Below are positions 35,743 to 44,608 of a stretch of 64,000 nt of DNA, piece after piece (position 1 is the stretch's first letter; the number at the start of each line of letters is the position of its first letter). The position numbers and the translations under genes were made by a program. The notes under the pieces were generated by a model that saw nothing but the letters and a program-made list of their open reading frames with translations, did no database searches and had not been told where the DNA came from. The stretch is from Paenibacillus segetis (GTDB lineage Bacteria; Bacillota; Bacilli; Paenibacillales; Paenibacillaceae): assembly GCF_014639155.1 (NCBI RefSeq), contig NZ_BMFT01000003.1, forward strand, positions 124,001 through 188,000, in the 5' to 3' direction.

Positions 35743-36393
35743 TCAATTTAATAATTTGCTATTATTATTCTGCACTACAATATATCTTAACAAATATGAA
35801 TACGGATCATGGTTTTGTTTGATTAATACTTCCTCTATCGTCCCCATCTCTAATATAGGATAACCATGGAAATGTTCCCTTAAATCCGCTTCAGAGAAGA
35901 AATGTGCGTATTTCCCCTCCTTATATTCATAGGTACCAGGTTCAAGGTTCTTACCGATACCGTTATTGGGATCTTCGTCAGAAAAACAAGTAAAGTACAT
36001 TACACCATCCGTACTCAGCTGCTGAGCACAACATTGTATCAAACGGTGTCGATCACGACATAAAAATAAATGAAGTAAGTCATAACAATAGATTCCTTCA
36101 TAGGTCTTGTCCAAATTCATTTCTAGGGCTGATCCTTCGATATATTGCGATGCAGGATCCCACTCTCTTGCTATTGCAATAGCATCTGGTGACAACTCTA
36201 TCACATCGACTTGAAAGTGGGAAGAAAGGGCTTTGGAGTTCCGACCATAACCCCCTCCTGGAACAAGAACCTTATGCACACCATATTTTTTAAAAATATT
36301 ACGGGAATGAAGCACTGTTGGACTCGGTTCTTTACCCCAGATCATCCCTTCTACCTTGAATCTCCTACTCCAATAATCGCTCACTAAATCCAC
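35743..36393 (-). CDS. class I SAM-dependent methyltransferase
   Basis: The 216-residue protein has a Rossmann-type SAM-binding core: HKVLVPGGGYGRNSKAL (motif I, about 40-56), VDVIELSPDAIAIAREW (motif II with acidic residue) and YEGIYCYDLLHLFL (motif IV region). The start YWSRRFKVEGMIWGKEPSP resembles TehB/thiopurine-type methyltransferases that act on small molecules. The substrate cannot be assigned. The small membrane protein gene follows it after 5 bases. Confidence 0.82.
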   Translation of the reverse strand: MDLVSDYWSRRFKVEGMIWGKEPSPTVLHSRNIFKKYGVHKVLVPGGGYGRNSKALSSHFQVDVIELSPDAIAIAREWDPASQYIEGSALEMNLDKTYEGIYCYDLLHLFLCRDRHRLIQCCAQQLSTDGVMYFTCFSDEDPNNGIGKNLEPGTYEYKEGKYAHFFSEADLREHFHGYPILEMGTIEEVLIKQNHDPYSYLLRYIVVQNNNSKLLN

Positions 36394-36590
36394 TTCCCCC
36401 AGTTCAATTCGTTAATAGGTCAGCCCATACGTATTTCCCATATTATTTCAATTTTCACTAACCTTCAATGTTTTTTGTCTTCTTTACTTTCCTCTACTCC
36501 CCTTTATAAAAAAGATTACTCCTATGTCTCTCCAAAACTGCTAGAATGGTAAAGTTGGCTAGTAAAAATTAGGGGGATTATTAATTCATC

Positions 36591-37886
36591 ATGCGATACA
36601 TACATAAATTAAAAACGGGATGGGATCATTTATCCTTAAATATTAAATTATTCTTTCTAGCAAATATGTTATTTCAAATCGGAGGCGGTATGTTCTCCGT
36701 ATTATATAATCTCTACATCCAAGGTCTAGGCTATGGAGATGCTATGAACGGTAGAGTGGTAGGTATTCAATCATTAGCCACGGCCCTTATGTTCATTCCT
36801 GTCGGACTTCTAGGGGATCGGACTAGCCGTAAACGATTACTAATTATAGGAGCTCTGTTTAGTGGTTTAGCTTTTGTGGGTCGATCCTTTTTTGCATCGG
36901 AGTTTAGTCTATTATCCCTTGCCGTCTGCTCTGGTCTGTTTGCTGCCATATTTCAAGTGCTGGCTATTCCATTCCTAGCTGAGAGTATTCCTGATCATCA
37001 GAGACTACGTATTTTCAGTTATTTCTCTTCTATCGTACTTGCATCACAAGTCTTTGGTAGTATGGGAGGTGGCATGTTAGCCGATCTATTACAAACATTC
37101 GGTATAAGTCGTATTTATAGTTTGCAAATCGTTCTGGCAGCTGGTGGAATCGCTACGTTAGCTGCTTTCATTCCATTACTTTTCATCAGGGAAATGCCAC
37201 ATAAGGTTGTATCGACGCAGCCAAAAATCTCTACCGCTAGGACAGGGAGACAGGTTTCTTGTCCCACTAGAAATTCAAAATCGGATTATATAAAGATCGC
37301 TCAGTTCGCACTTGTTCAATTGATCATCGGTATTGGCTCTGGACTAGTTGTTCCCTACTTAAACTTATATTTCACTAACCGTTTCTCTGTATCCCTAAGT
37401 GCTGTAGGCATCCTTATCTCACTTGGGCAAATCATGACGATCATATCCATGCTCATCGGCCCTTCTTTAGCCGCTAGGGTTGGTTCCGTAAAAGCCGTGG
37501 TATGTTTCCAGGTACTTTCTCTTCCATTCCTCATATTAACTGGTTTTACGAATTTGTTTGCGATCGCCGCAGTAAGTTTCCTATTTAGGCAAGCATTAAT
37601 GAATGCAGCTAATCCTATTCAATCCACTGTTCTCATTGAAAGGGTATCTGATTCCAAACGTGGAATAGCAAATTCCGTCACCCAAACTGCGTTCATGATG
37701 GGTTGGGCTTTCATGGGATCAATTCAATCTTACTTAGTTACTACATACGGTTATTATTGGGGTTACGCAGTTACCTTCAGCATAACAGGAGCGCTCTATG
37801 TCAGCGCCGCAGCCCTTTATTACATAATGTTCCGCAAGCCTTCCCAACCTGTAATGAATGAATCACTAGTATCCACTAGTTTATAA
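36591..37886 (+). CDS. MFS transporter
   Basis: The 431-residue protein has twelve likely transmembrane helices in two halves. The loop-2/3 motif of the major facilitator superfamily appears as GLLGDRTSRKRLL (about 76-88). The second-half counterpart is near SLAARVGSVKAVV, and a long cytoplasmic loop at about 205-230 separates the halves. It is of the multidrug-efflux/sugar class of MFS proteins; the substrate is unknown. The ATG at 36591 is about 14 bases after AGGGGGA, a long spacing. A strong terminator follows. Confidence 0.8.
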   Translation: MRYIHKLKTGWDHLSLNIKLFFLANMLFQIGGGMFSVLYNLYIQGLGYGDAMNGRVVGIQSLATALMFIPVGLLGDRTSRKRLLIIGALFSGLAFVGRSFFASEFSLLSLAVCSGLFAAIFQVLAIPFLAESIPDHQRLRIFSYFSSIVLASQVFGSMGGGMLADLLQTFGISRIYSLQIVLAAGGIATLAAFIPLLFIREMPHKVVSTQPKISTARTGRQVSCPTRNSKSDYIKIAQFALVQLIIGIGSGLVVPYLNLYFTNRFSVSLSAVGILISLGQIMTIISMLIGPSLAARVGSVKAVVCFQVLSLPFLILTGFTNLFAIAAVSFLFRQALMNAANPIQSTVLIERVSDSKRGIANSVTQTAFMMGWAFMGSIQSYLVTTYGYYWGYAVTFSITGALYVSAAALYYIMFRKPSQPVMNESLVSTSL

Positions 37887-37943
37887 AATAAAGGGGGTTA
37901 TCTATCAGCTGTCTAATAACTGATAGATAATCCCCTTATTAAT
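37887..37943. terminator. strong bidirectional terminator
   Basis: AAGGGG-TTATCTATCAG (37891-37908) pairs with CTGATAGATAA-CCCCTT (37920-37937), flanked by A- and T-rich sequence, between the MFS gene and the convergent ABC permease gene. Confidence 0.88.
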
Positions 37944-37962
37944 TTTTAGATGGGATGCATTC

Positions 37963-38670
37963 TTACGTCCCGGATTTCGATAATAAGTCGACATCTTCGA
38001 TTCTTCGAATCGCTGCGTAGGCAATCAATGCTCCAATACAGGCCAAGGTAATCGGAACAAAAATAATTGAATTCAAGTTGAAGCCACCATTATTTGAGCA
38101 AACAGCCATAACTATGAGAACCGAACTAACAAGTGTAGTTGTTATCGAATGTTTACGCATTCCAAAATATAATGGAATCAAGCTCATAAAGCTCGCAGCC
38201 ACTGCATTCGCAATCGTGGAAGTTCCGTATTTGACGACCATCTCAAGAGTTAACTTCCCTGGAATGATATTTATAAACCGATCAAGTAAATATATAGCGC
38301 ATGTGAGAATAAGCGAGGATAAAATTATAGCTGAAAAGGTAAAGCAAATAACAATAAGCAGTTTTGCTACCATTAATTTTTTCCGGTTGATCGGATACAT
38401 AAACAATACCGTAATCGACTGGCTTTTGAATTCGTCAATAATTAATTTTGACAACAGAACTCCTGCGAATATAATAAATGTGCCTCTCACCAGGGCATCC
38501 AGAATTTCAAAAATACCTTCAAAACTAGAAAACTCAATTACATTCTCACTCAATGAATCAATACTAATCAGGCTTATCAATGCAAAAATGCATAGGTTCG
38601 CAATCAATGCTGCCCGAATGTAAGTGGCGAAACGAAACTTCTTGAATTCCAGTCTCATTAATTTAAGCAT
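37963..38670 (-). CDS. ABC-2 type permease of a Bcr-like exporter
   Basis: This 235-residue protein has about six transmembrane helices and no other domain. It resembles the short permeases of bacitracin/lantibiotic-immunity exporters (BcrB/LanE-G type). I use the ATG at 38670: GGAGG in the end of the ATPase gene is 8 bases upstream, and this start overlaps the ATPase stop by 8 bases. It forms an exporter with the ATPase gene next to it, downstream of an OmpR-type two-component system. Confidence 0.78.
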   Translation of the reverse strand: MLKLMRLEFKKFRFATYIRAALIANLCIFALISLISIDSLSENVIEFSSFEGIFEILDALVRGTFIIFAGVLLSKLIIDEFKSQSITVLFMYPINRKKLMVAKLLIVICFTFSAIILSSLILTCAIYLLDRFINIIPGKLTLEMVVKYGTSTIANAVAASFMSLIPLYFGMRKHSITTTLVSSVLIVMAVCSNNGGFNLNSIIFVPITLACIGALIAYAAIRRIEDVDLLSKSGT

Positions 38671-39586
38671 GAACAACACCTCCGTCTAACAGATTCATGA
38701 AATATTCCTCGAGCGAACTAGTTTTATAGTGGATAGAATTCACATCCACATCGTGCATAATTAGCATCTTGGTAATCTGTTTCAACGGAATACTATTATC
38801 ATAAACGCGGATATACTGTTGATCGATCACCCGAATATTATCAATGTTCAGTTGATGCGATAGTACATAGGCTGCTTTATTACAATCATTCGTTGCAATC
38901 TCGATATAATCTGTATTTTTCTCCCGAACTTGGTCCATCGAAACCTCTTCGATCAGCAATCCGTGATTGATAACGCCAATCGTATCTGCCATTAATTCAA
39001 TTTCAGCCAAAATATGACTTGAAATTAAAATTGTGATGCCATATTCCTTACTTAGTGTTATAAATAGCTCTCGGATCTCTTTAATGCCAATCGGATCAAG
39101 TCCGTTTATAGGCTCGTCGAGAATGAGTAACTCTGGTTTCGTCATAATCGCCCTTGCAATACCGAGCCGCTGTTTCATACCGAGAGAGAAGTCTTTTACC
39201 TGCTTGTTAGTAATCCCTTTCAAATTAACAAGCTCAAGCGCTTCATCAATGGCTTTTTTATTATAGTAGCCCATATATTCACAATGCAGATCCAGATTTT
39301 CACGTGCAGTCAGCTTATCATAAAACATCGGGTATTCAATGATCGTCCCCATTCTACCAAGTACATCGTAGGACATAGACGTTAATTTCTGACCAAATAA
39401 CTCGATCTCCCCCGATGTTGGTTTCACTAGGTTCGTTATCATTTTCATAACTGTTGTTTTACCTGCACCATTGGGGCCAAGAAAACCGTAAATTTCACCT
39501 TGTTTGATGTTCATGCTGACATTAGATACAATGTCTTTCTCTTTAAATGATTTCGATAAACTATGTGTTCGTAATACGTAAGCCAT
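38663..39586 (-). CDS. ABC transporter ATP-binding protein (BcrA-like)
   Basis: This 307-residue ATPase has GFLGPNGAGKTTV (Walker A, 34-46), FSLGMKQRLGIAR (signature), LLILDEPINGLDP (Walker B) and SSHILAE with the switch His. The C-terminal about 80 residues (to LDGGVVHA) are the extension found in BcrA/LanF-type proteins that export peptide antibiotics. Together with the permease and the kinase/regulator pair it makes a typical peptide-antibiotic sensing and detoxification module. The actual antibiotic is not readable. Confidence 0.85.
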   Translation of the reverse strand: MAYVLRTHSLSKSFKEKDIVSNVSMNIKQGEIYGFLGPNGAGKTTVMKMITNLVKPTSGEIELFGQKLTSMSYDVLGRMGTIIEYPMFYDKLTARENLDLHCEYMGYYNKKAIDEALELVNLKGITNKQVKDFSLGMKQRLGIARAIMTKPELLILDEPINGLDPIGIKEIRELFITLSKEYGITILISSHILAEIELMADTIGVINHGLLIEEVSMDQVREKNTDYIEIATNDCNKAAYVLSHQLNIDNIRVIDQQYIRVYDNSIPLKQITKMLIMHDVDVNSIHYKTSSLEEYFMNLLDGGVVHA

Positions 39587-39710
39587 ACTTATTTCTCCTT
39601 TCGCTTATCTCTTATGGTCTCATTGTAATAAACGAAATGATTTATTTTTCTTACTCAAATCTTACGTGTTTCTTAAGTATGCAAGAAATATTCTTTAGGT
39701 ATCGGAGAGA

Positions 39711-40649
39711 TTAGTTCATTTTCACTTTCTTTAACCGAAACAAGAATTCCGTTTTCTCATACGGCTTACTAGACAGATGAATACTTCCGCCCATCGTTTC
39801 TATTAGTCTTTTAGCGATAGTTAGGCCTAATCCACTACCCTGTACCGCTTTATTTCGTGAGTCGTCTAATGTGTACATTCGCTCAAACACGAAATTCTTA
39901 TGACTATCCCGAACCCCCTGTCCACGATCCCATACAACTACGCATACCTCATCTTGTTCTTCATACAATTTCAGTCCCAATGTCTTTCCGTCTGCTCCAT
40001 ACCGAATGGCATTGGATATTAAATTATTCAGAACTCGGTTTATCGCATCCTCGTTGCCAAGTGCAAATGCCGCATGGTCTGGAATATCGATATGTACTTC
40101 AAAACCCTTGGTTGCTAACATGTCATAGAATTGCAGTATATTCACCCTACATAGTTCACTCATATCCAGACGAGTAAGTGGAAAAGCTGTATCACCCGAT
40201 TCTAACTTAGCTAAATTAAAGAAGGTATCAATCAAATGGATCGTCTGAGATGTTTTCTGATGCACCTTAGAGAGTAATTCTTGGCGTTCTTCTGTACTCA
40301 TATCCTGATTTAGAGCTAACGCCTCCACATATCCAAACACAACGGTCAATGGTGTCTTCAAATCATGTGAGATATTAGATAACATTTTGCGGACCATGAT
40401 TTGCGATTTGGCATTCTCAGCAATTGACTTCAGGTTCATCTCAAGCAGCGCATTCATCTTCGTCATTAACACCTGTAGTGCCGGATCACTTGTGAAGAGC
40501 AACAACTTCTCTCCAGATTTGTCTGCCATAATGACTTCTAGTCGCTCGCCAATTTTATTGATTTGGGCGCTTCGCACTGATTTCGCTCTGTGCTGAAGGT
40601 AAATGATTATAACTAGAACTATAATTACGATGATAGCTAGGGTTAACAT
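39711..40649 (-). CDS. sensor histidine kinase
   Basis: The 312-residue kinase has one N-terminal helix (MLTLAIIVIIVLVIIIYL). The HisKA domain has MLSNISHDLKTPLTVVFGY (phospho-His) and the HATPase domain has NLISNAIRYG, VWDRGQGV and GSGLGLTIAK. I start it at the ATG 40649, just after the response-regulator stop (GGAAGGTG before it); the longer frame to 40754 would lie inside the regulator gene. The lack of a long extracellular sensor fits kinases that rely on their partner ABC transporter for sensing. Transcribed with the regulator upstream. Confidence 0.87.
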   Translation of the reverse strand: MLTLAIIVIIVLVIIIYLQHRAKSVRSAQINKIGERLEVIMADKSGEKLLLFTSDPALQVLMTKMNALLEMNLKSIAENAKSQIMVRKMLSNISHDLKTPLTVVFGYVEALALNQDMSTEERQELLSKVHQKTSQTIHLIDTFFNLAKLESGDTAFPLTRLDMSELCRVNILQFYDMLATKGFEVHIDIPDHAAFALGNEDAINRVLNNLISNAIRYGADGKTLGLKLYEEQDEVCVVVWDRGQGVRDSHKNFVFERMYTLDDSRNKAVQGSGLGLTIAKRLIETMGGSIHLSSKPYEKTEFLFRLKKVKMN

Positions 40650-40650
40650 G

Positions 40651-41343
40651 TTAGACACCTTCCCATTTGTATCCGATACCCCATAATGTCTTAATATAGA
40701 CCGGATTGGAAGGATCATCCTCAATCTTTTCCCTAAGGCGCCTAATATGTACATTAATCACGTTCTCGTCGCCCATATATTCATCGTTCCAAATAAATCC
40801 GTATAATTGAGATTTCGTGAATACACGGTTCGGATTACCTGCGAACAATTTCAGTATCTCAAATTCCTTAGCCGTAAGCTTAAGCTCTTCTCCTTGCTTT
40901 TTAACCGAGAAATGATCAAAATCCATCTCCAAATCTCCAACAGTCGTGATCTTCTCTTGTTTGAGATCAACCTGTGTATATGTCGTTGCTCTACGAATTG
41001 CTGATTTAATACGAGCGGACAGTTCAATCATGGAGAATGGTTTAGCAATATAATCATCGGCACCAAATCCAAGCCCCAACGCCTTGTCCACATCGCTGTC
41101 CTTAGCCGACATAATCAGAATAGGAAGGGCACTACGCGAGCGAATGATTCGAATAACTTCCATCCCATCCATCTTAGGCATCATCAAATCTACTAGAACA
41201 AGATCAAAGGCCCCCTTAGCAAAAGCAAAAATACCATCCTCGCCGTTATATGCTGCTGTAACATGAAATCCTTCTTTACTGAGTACCTTTTCTACCATTT
41301 CTACGATAGAAATATCGTCTTCTATTAATAAAATGCGATGCAT
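40651..41343 (-). CDS. OmpR-family response regulator
   Basis: This 230-residue regulator has a receiver (ILLIEDDISIVEMV; phospho-Asp in LVLVDLMMPKMDG; Lys in YIAKPFS) and an OmpR-type winged helix, with LKLTAKEFEILKLFAGNPNR and DENVINVHIRRLREKIEDDP. I choose the ATG at 41343 (MHRILLIEDD), the usual distance to the acidic pair; the frame is open 13 codons further. It is the first gene of the group regulator-kinase-ATPase-permease and probably activates the exporter. Confidence 0.88.
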   Translation of the reverse strand: MHRILLIEDDISIVEMVEKVLSKEGFHVTAAYNGEDGIFAFAKGAFDLVLVDLMMPKMDGMEVIRIIRSRSALPILIMSAKDSDVDKALGLGFGADDYIAKPFSMIELSARIKSAIRRATTYTQVDLKQEKITTVGDLEMDFDHFSVKKQGEELKLTAKEFEILKLFAGNPNRVFTKSQLYGFIWNDEYMGDENVINVHIRRLREKIEDDPSNPVYIKTLWGIGYKWEGV

Positions 41344-41427
41344 AATATTTATCCCGTCCATTCCATTAAAATACAGTGTCATACTTGATGATACTATATC
41401 CGCATTGAAATTAGGTTATTAATTCGA

Positions 41428-41453
41428 TAAAAAAAGAAGCCCTCCGGGCTTCT
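41428..41453 (-). terminator. rho-independent terminator after the esterase gene
   Basis: AGAAGCCC and GGGCTTCT enclose a 3-base loop and are followed on the minus strand by T7. Confidence 0.88.
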
Positions 41454-41481
41454 GTAAGCATCAATATTAATAAATTGTTCT

Positions 41482-42441
41482 TTATAGTTGCAGCATAAAT
41501 TGAACCGTCTTATCCGAGAACCCAGGCAACTCCTCGTGTCCGAAGTCAGGATAGATTTCCAAGTTTTTCTGTGAACGAATTTTGTTATAAGCGGCAAACT
41601 GGGTCGATGGAGGACATACGGTATCCATTAAGCCAACACCCATAAGTACCTCGCCTTGAATTCTGTCAACTAAATATTGTACATCGATATATCCAAGCTT
41701 CTTAAATATTTCCTCTTCCCTTACATGCTGTGGATCATAATTACGGAAATACGTCCGAAGCTCCTGATACGCATCCTTGGTCAAATCCATATCCCATACC
41801 CGCTTGAAATCACATAGAAACGGGAAATATGGCGCCAATCTCTGGACTCGAGGCTCCAGCGCAGCACATGCTAATGTCAAGCCACCCCCTTGGGAACCAC
41901 CTATGACGCCGACTCGGGTTGCATCCACTTCAGCAAACTCCATGACAATGCCCGTTAGTTGAGCCGTATCCAAATAGATTTGGCGGAATAACAGCTGATC
42001 CGGGTGGTCATCCAGCCCACGAATGATATGGCCATTCATCGTTGTGCCTTTCACTCCGCCCACATCTTCGGATAATCCCCCTTGGCCGCGGCAGTCCATT
42101 GTTATACAAGAATAACCAAGAGATGCATAGCTGAGTTTATCTGTCCAACTGCCCGTATTACCGGTATAGCCATGAAATTGAATAATCGCCGGATGAGGTC
42201 CCTGAACATGAGTTGGCTTTACATATTTCGCATGAATTCTAGCCCCGCCTACGCCTGTAAAATACAAATCATAGCATTCTGCATAAGGCACCTTGAAGCT
42301 ACTGGGGATCAGTTCAACTTGAGCATCTACCGCTCTCATCTCAGCAAGTGCTCTTTCCCAGTACGCATCAAAGTCCTCGGGCCTCGGATTACTCCCGTTA
42401 TATTGATGCAATTCATTCATAGGCATATCGATAATAGGCAT
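41482..42441 (-). CDS. acetylxylan esterase / cephalosporin-C deacetylase (CE7 family)
   Basis: The 319-residue alpha/beta-hydrolase is of the CE7/AXE1 family, which removes acetyl groups from short xylo-oligosaccharides and from cephalosporin C, normally in the cytoplasm. MPMNELHQYNGSNPRPEDFD is the family start. GGSQGGG carries the nucleophile Ser, LMDTVCPPST the Asp and YPDFGHEELPG the His. RGQGGLSED is the oxyanion-region motif. ATG at 42441 is chosen (GAGGAGA 7 bases away), giving the usual CE7 length. No xylan genes are in the window. Confidence 0.9.
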   Translation of the reverse strand: MPIIDMPMNELHQYNGSNPRPEDFDAYWERALAEMRAVDAQVELIPSSFKVPYAECYDLYFTGVGGARIHAKYVKPTHVQGPHPAIIQFHGYTGNTGSWTDKLSYASLGYSCITMDCRGQGGLSEDVGGVKGTTMNGHIIRGLDDHPDQLLFRQIYLDTAQLTGIVMEFAEVDATRVGVIGGSQGGGLTLACAALEPRVQRLAPYFPFLCDFKRVWDMDLTKDAYQELRTYFRNYDPQHVREEEIFKKLGYIDVQYLVDRIQGEVLMGVGLMDTVCPPSTQFAAYNKIRSQKNLEIYPDFGHEELPGFSDKTVQFMLQL

Positions 42442-42633
42442 TTCGATTTCTCCTCTTCTTAGTGAATATTTCACTTTAATGTCTCTTGTTAGTTCTTGAT
42501 CGTGAAGTGAAAGTCCTGCATATTCCTCAACAAGTCATCATCCCAATCGCTGAAATGCTTGGCTATACTGAAATCTACTATACTATTGATTTTTCTACGT
42601 TAATTTTTTGTGCAAAACCAAAATTTGTGTTTT

Positions 42634-42647
42634 TGAAAGCACTTGCA
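42634..42647 (+). promoter_or_regulatory. near-consensus CcpA (cre) site
   Basis: TGAAAGCACTTGCA differs from the cre core TGAAARCGYTTNCA only at the central G. It overlaps the -35 of the deoD promoter, where CcpA binding would repress the salvage genes on preferred carbon sources. Assignment is by pattern only. Confidence 0.55.
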
Positions 42648-42671
42648 TAGGCTAAAAAGTTATGATAAATT
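42643..42671 (+). promoter_or_regulatory. sigma-A type promoter of the deo cassette
   Basis: TTGCAT, 17 bases, then TAAATT preceded by TG at the extended -10 position. It lies 54 bases before the deoD start. Confidence 0.55.
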
Positions 42672-42672
42672 G

Positions 42673-42697
42673 TACTTGTCTAAAAAACATACAAGTA
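42673..42697 (+). promoter_or_regulatory. inverted repeat, candidate operator for the GntR regulator
   Basis: TACTTGT and ACAAGTA are separated by 11 bases directly after the -10, overlapping the expected transcription start. ACTTGT half-sites with TA-rich neighbours resemble HutC-type GntR operators, but the spacing is wider than usual. Confidence 0.4.
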
Positions 42698-42724
42698 AAT
42701 TTTCTATTTAAAGGAGTAAATCAA

Positions 42725-43441
42725 ATGACAACTACAATCAAAGAGACGCCTCATATTAAACCGAACGGGGTAGAAATTGCGGAAACCATCCTATTGCCGG
42801 GAGATCCTTTAAGAGCAAAATTTATTGCGGAAAACTTTTTGGAAGATTACAAGTGCTTTAACGAAGTAAGAGGTATGTTAGGTTATACCGGTACTTACAA
42901 AGGAAAAAAGGTCTCAGTAATGGGTACTGGAATGGGTCCAGCCAGCATGGGGATTTACTCTTGGGAATTAATCAATGTGTTTGGAGTTAAAAATCTAATC
43001 AGAATTGGTACTTGTGGTGCAATGCAAGAAAACATTGAACTGTATGATGTTATTTTTGGTATGGGAACTGCAACAGATTCCAATTATGGTCATCAATTTA
43101 ATCTACCTGGACAATACCCATTAACTGCTTCTTTTGATCTTCTGCAAAAAGCAAAGAAAATAGCAGATGATAAAGGACAAAATGTTCATATTGGAAATAT
43201 CTTATCCAGTGAAATCTTCTATAGTGCGGATCCAACAGCGATGAATAAATGGCAGGAGATGGGCATACTAGCTGTTGAAATGGAGTCCGTAGCACTTTAT
43301 TGGAATGCTATTCAAGCACGTGTAAACGCATTATGTATTTTAACTGTTAGCGATCACATAATTACAGGAGCAAAAACGACTCCAGAGGAACGCCAAACTG
43401 CATTCACTAAAATGATGGAAATCGCTTTGGAATTAGCGTAA
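42725..43441 (+). CDS. deoD: purine nucleoside phosphorylase, DeoD type
   Basis: The 238-residue enzyme cleaves purine (deoxy)nucleosides with phosphate to base and (deoxy)ribose-1-phosphate. Motifs: LPGDPLRAKFIAENF (phosphate Gly/Arg), VMGTGMGPASMGIY, IRIGTCGA (phosphate Arg), VEMESVALY (sugar-binding E-M-E) and TVSDHI with the catalytic Asp. AAAGGAG lies 8 bases before the ATG at 42725; the frame is open upstream without a ribosome site. It is the first gene of the deo cassette, whose phosphopentomutase (DeoB) uses its product. Codon use is AT-richer than in the surrounding genes. Confidence 0.93.
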   Translation: MTTTIKETPHIKPNGVEIAETILLPGDPLRAKFIAENFLEDYKCFNEVRGMLGYTGTYKGKKVSVMGTGMGPASMGIYSWELINVFGVKNLIRIGTCGAMQENIELYDVIFGMGTATDSNYGHQFNLPGQYPLTASFDLLQKAKKIADDKGQNVHIGNILSSEIFYSADPTAMNKWQEMGILAVEMESVALYWNAIQARVNALCILTVSDHIITGAKTTPEERQTAFTKMMEIALELA

Positions 43442-43552
43442 ATTTCGCATTTATAGCTTCCTTCACTTCATCTAATTTGAGGTGAAGAGAAGGGAGCCTT
43501 ACACACCCAATGTAAGCGTTATTATTCATCTTGTTATTACATCATTGACATT

Positions 43553-44590
43553 GGAGGAGAAACCCTTTACCTAGTCTTCATTACGAAATATGCAACTGAA
43601 GCAGAACAGAAGAAATATATGGGGTTTAGTACAAGTAGTTTCCAAATTGCGACCGTTATTGGTACATTAACAGGTGGATTTGTTGCTACTTATCTAGAAT
43701 GGCAAACCTTGTTTTTGATTCCTCTGCTCAGCTTGTTACTGTTACCTTCTATTCTTAAGCATTTACCAAAAGAAGAAAATAAGAAGAATAATGTAGACTT
43801 TTTAGGACTTTTCATCGTTGCCATTATTGCTACTTCGATTATGCTGTATATGTCTTCTTTTAACTGGGGACTGTTTATCCTCTTCATTGTCTCTGTGATC
43901 GCATTCCTATTCTATATAAGTAAAAATAAGAATGCCTTTATTACCATTGATTTCTTTAAAAATAAGCAATTCCTATTTGCGTTAGTGGTTGCATTTATCA
44001 TTAATACGCTATATTCTGCTTATGCGCTGAATACACTTTCATTTTTGTTAACAACCGTATATGACATTCAGTTAGATACGGTGTCTTTATTGTTCATACC
44101 CGCATGTTTATTAGCGGCATTGGTTGGGGCTCTGTCTGGTAAAATAGGAAAACACCTCAATAGTAAGCAGTGTGTATATCTAGCCTTTGGTTTAATTTTT
44201 GTCAGCTTACTACTAGGTGCCTTCTTCATAACAACATCCATCGCAGTATTTGTTATATCACTTATTTTGTTCTCTTGCAGTTTTGCATTGTTGTATGCCC
44301 CGCTTATTGATATTAGTATTAAACATGTACCGACTCAAAAATCTGGGACTGCATTAGGATTTTACAATTTATGTCTCAATATCGCGATGTCCGTTGGTTT
44401 CACCTATTCAGCCTTATTGATCGATAAGAAAGATTTACAATTCAGCTTTTTAAGTTTTGTAACAGATGATCCAACCGCATTGAACTATAGCAGTATTATC
44501 ATCATTCTTGCAGCGATTGCTGTATTGTCGATTGTATTGTTCTGGTTCTTATTGGGTCGTAAAATTGATAATCGCACTCCACAGAACTAA
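43553..44590 (+). pseudogene. 5'-truncated MFS transporter gene (TetL/nucleoside-permease-like)
   Basis: A 323-codon open frame from an ATG at 43619 encodes about ten membrane helices but lacks the first third of an MFS protein. Recognisable sequence extends upstream in the same frame without a start codon (GETLYLVFITKYATEAEQKK, from about 43553). This aligns in order with the region before GFxxS in TetL-type 14-helix transporters, so the 5' end has been lost. Upstream of that the match stops. The ribosome site before 43619 is poor. It lies between deoD and deoB and might once have been the nucleoside importer of the cassette. Confidence 0.65.
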
Positions 44591-44608
44591 TGGAAGGAAG
44601 CGTGTAGT

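Noticed and set aside
40650-40754. Longer N-terminus for the histidine kinase, overlapping the response regulator by about 100 bases
   Set aside because: The extra 35 residues have no kinase features; an ATG at 40649 with a good ribosome site gives a normal start at the membrane helix.
41394-41597. 67-codon open frame overlapping the esterase 3' end
   Set aside because: Out of frame with a complete CE7 esterase and containing the terminator hairpin.
43451-43499. Hairpin between deoD and the truncated MFS gene as a terminator
   Set aside because: The stem is mismatched and no T-run follows; at most it could weaken readthrough.
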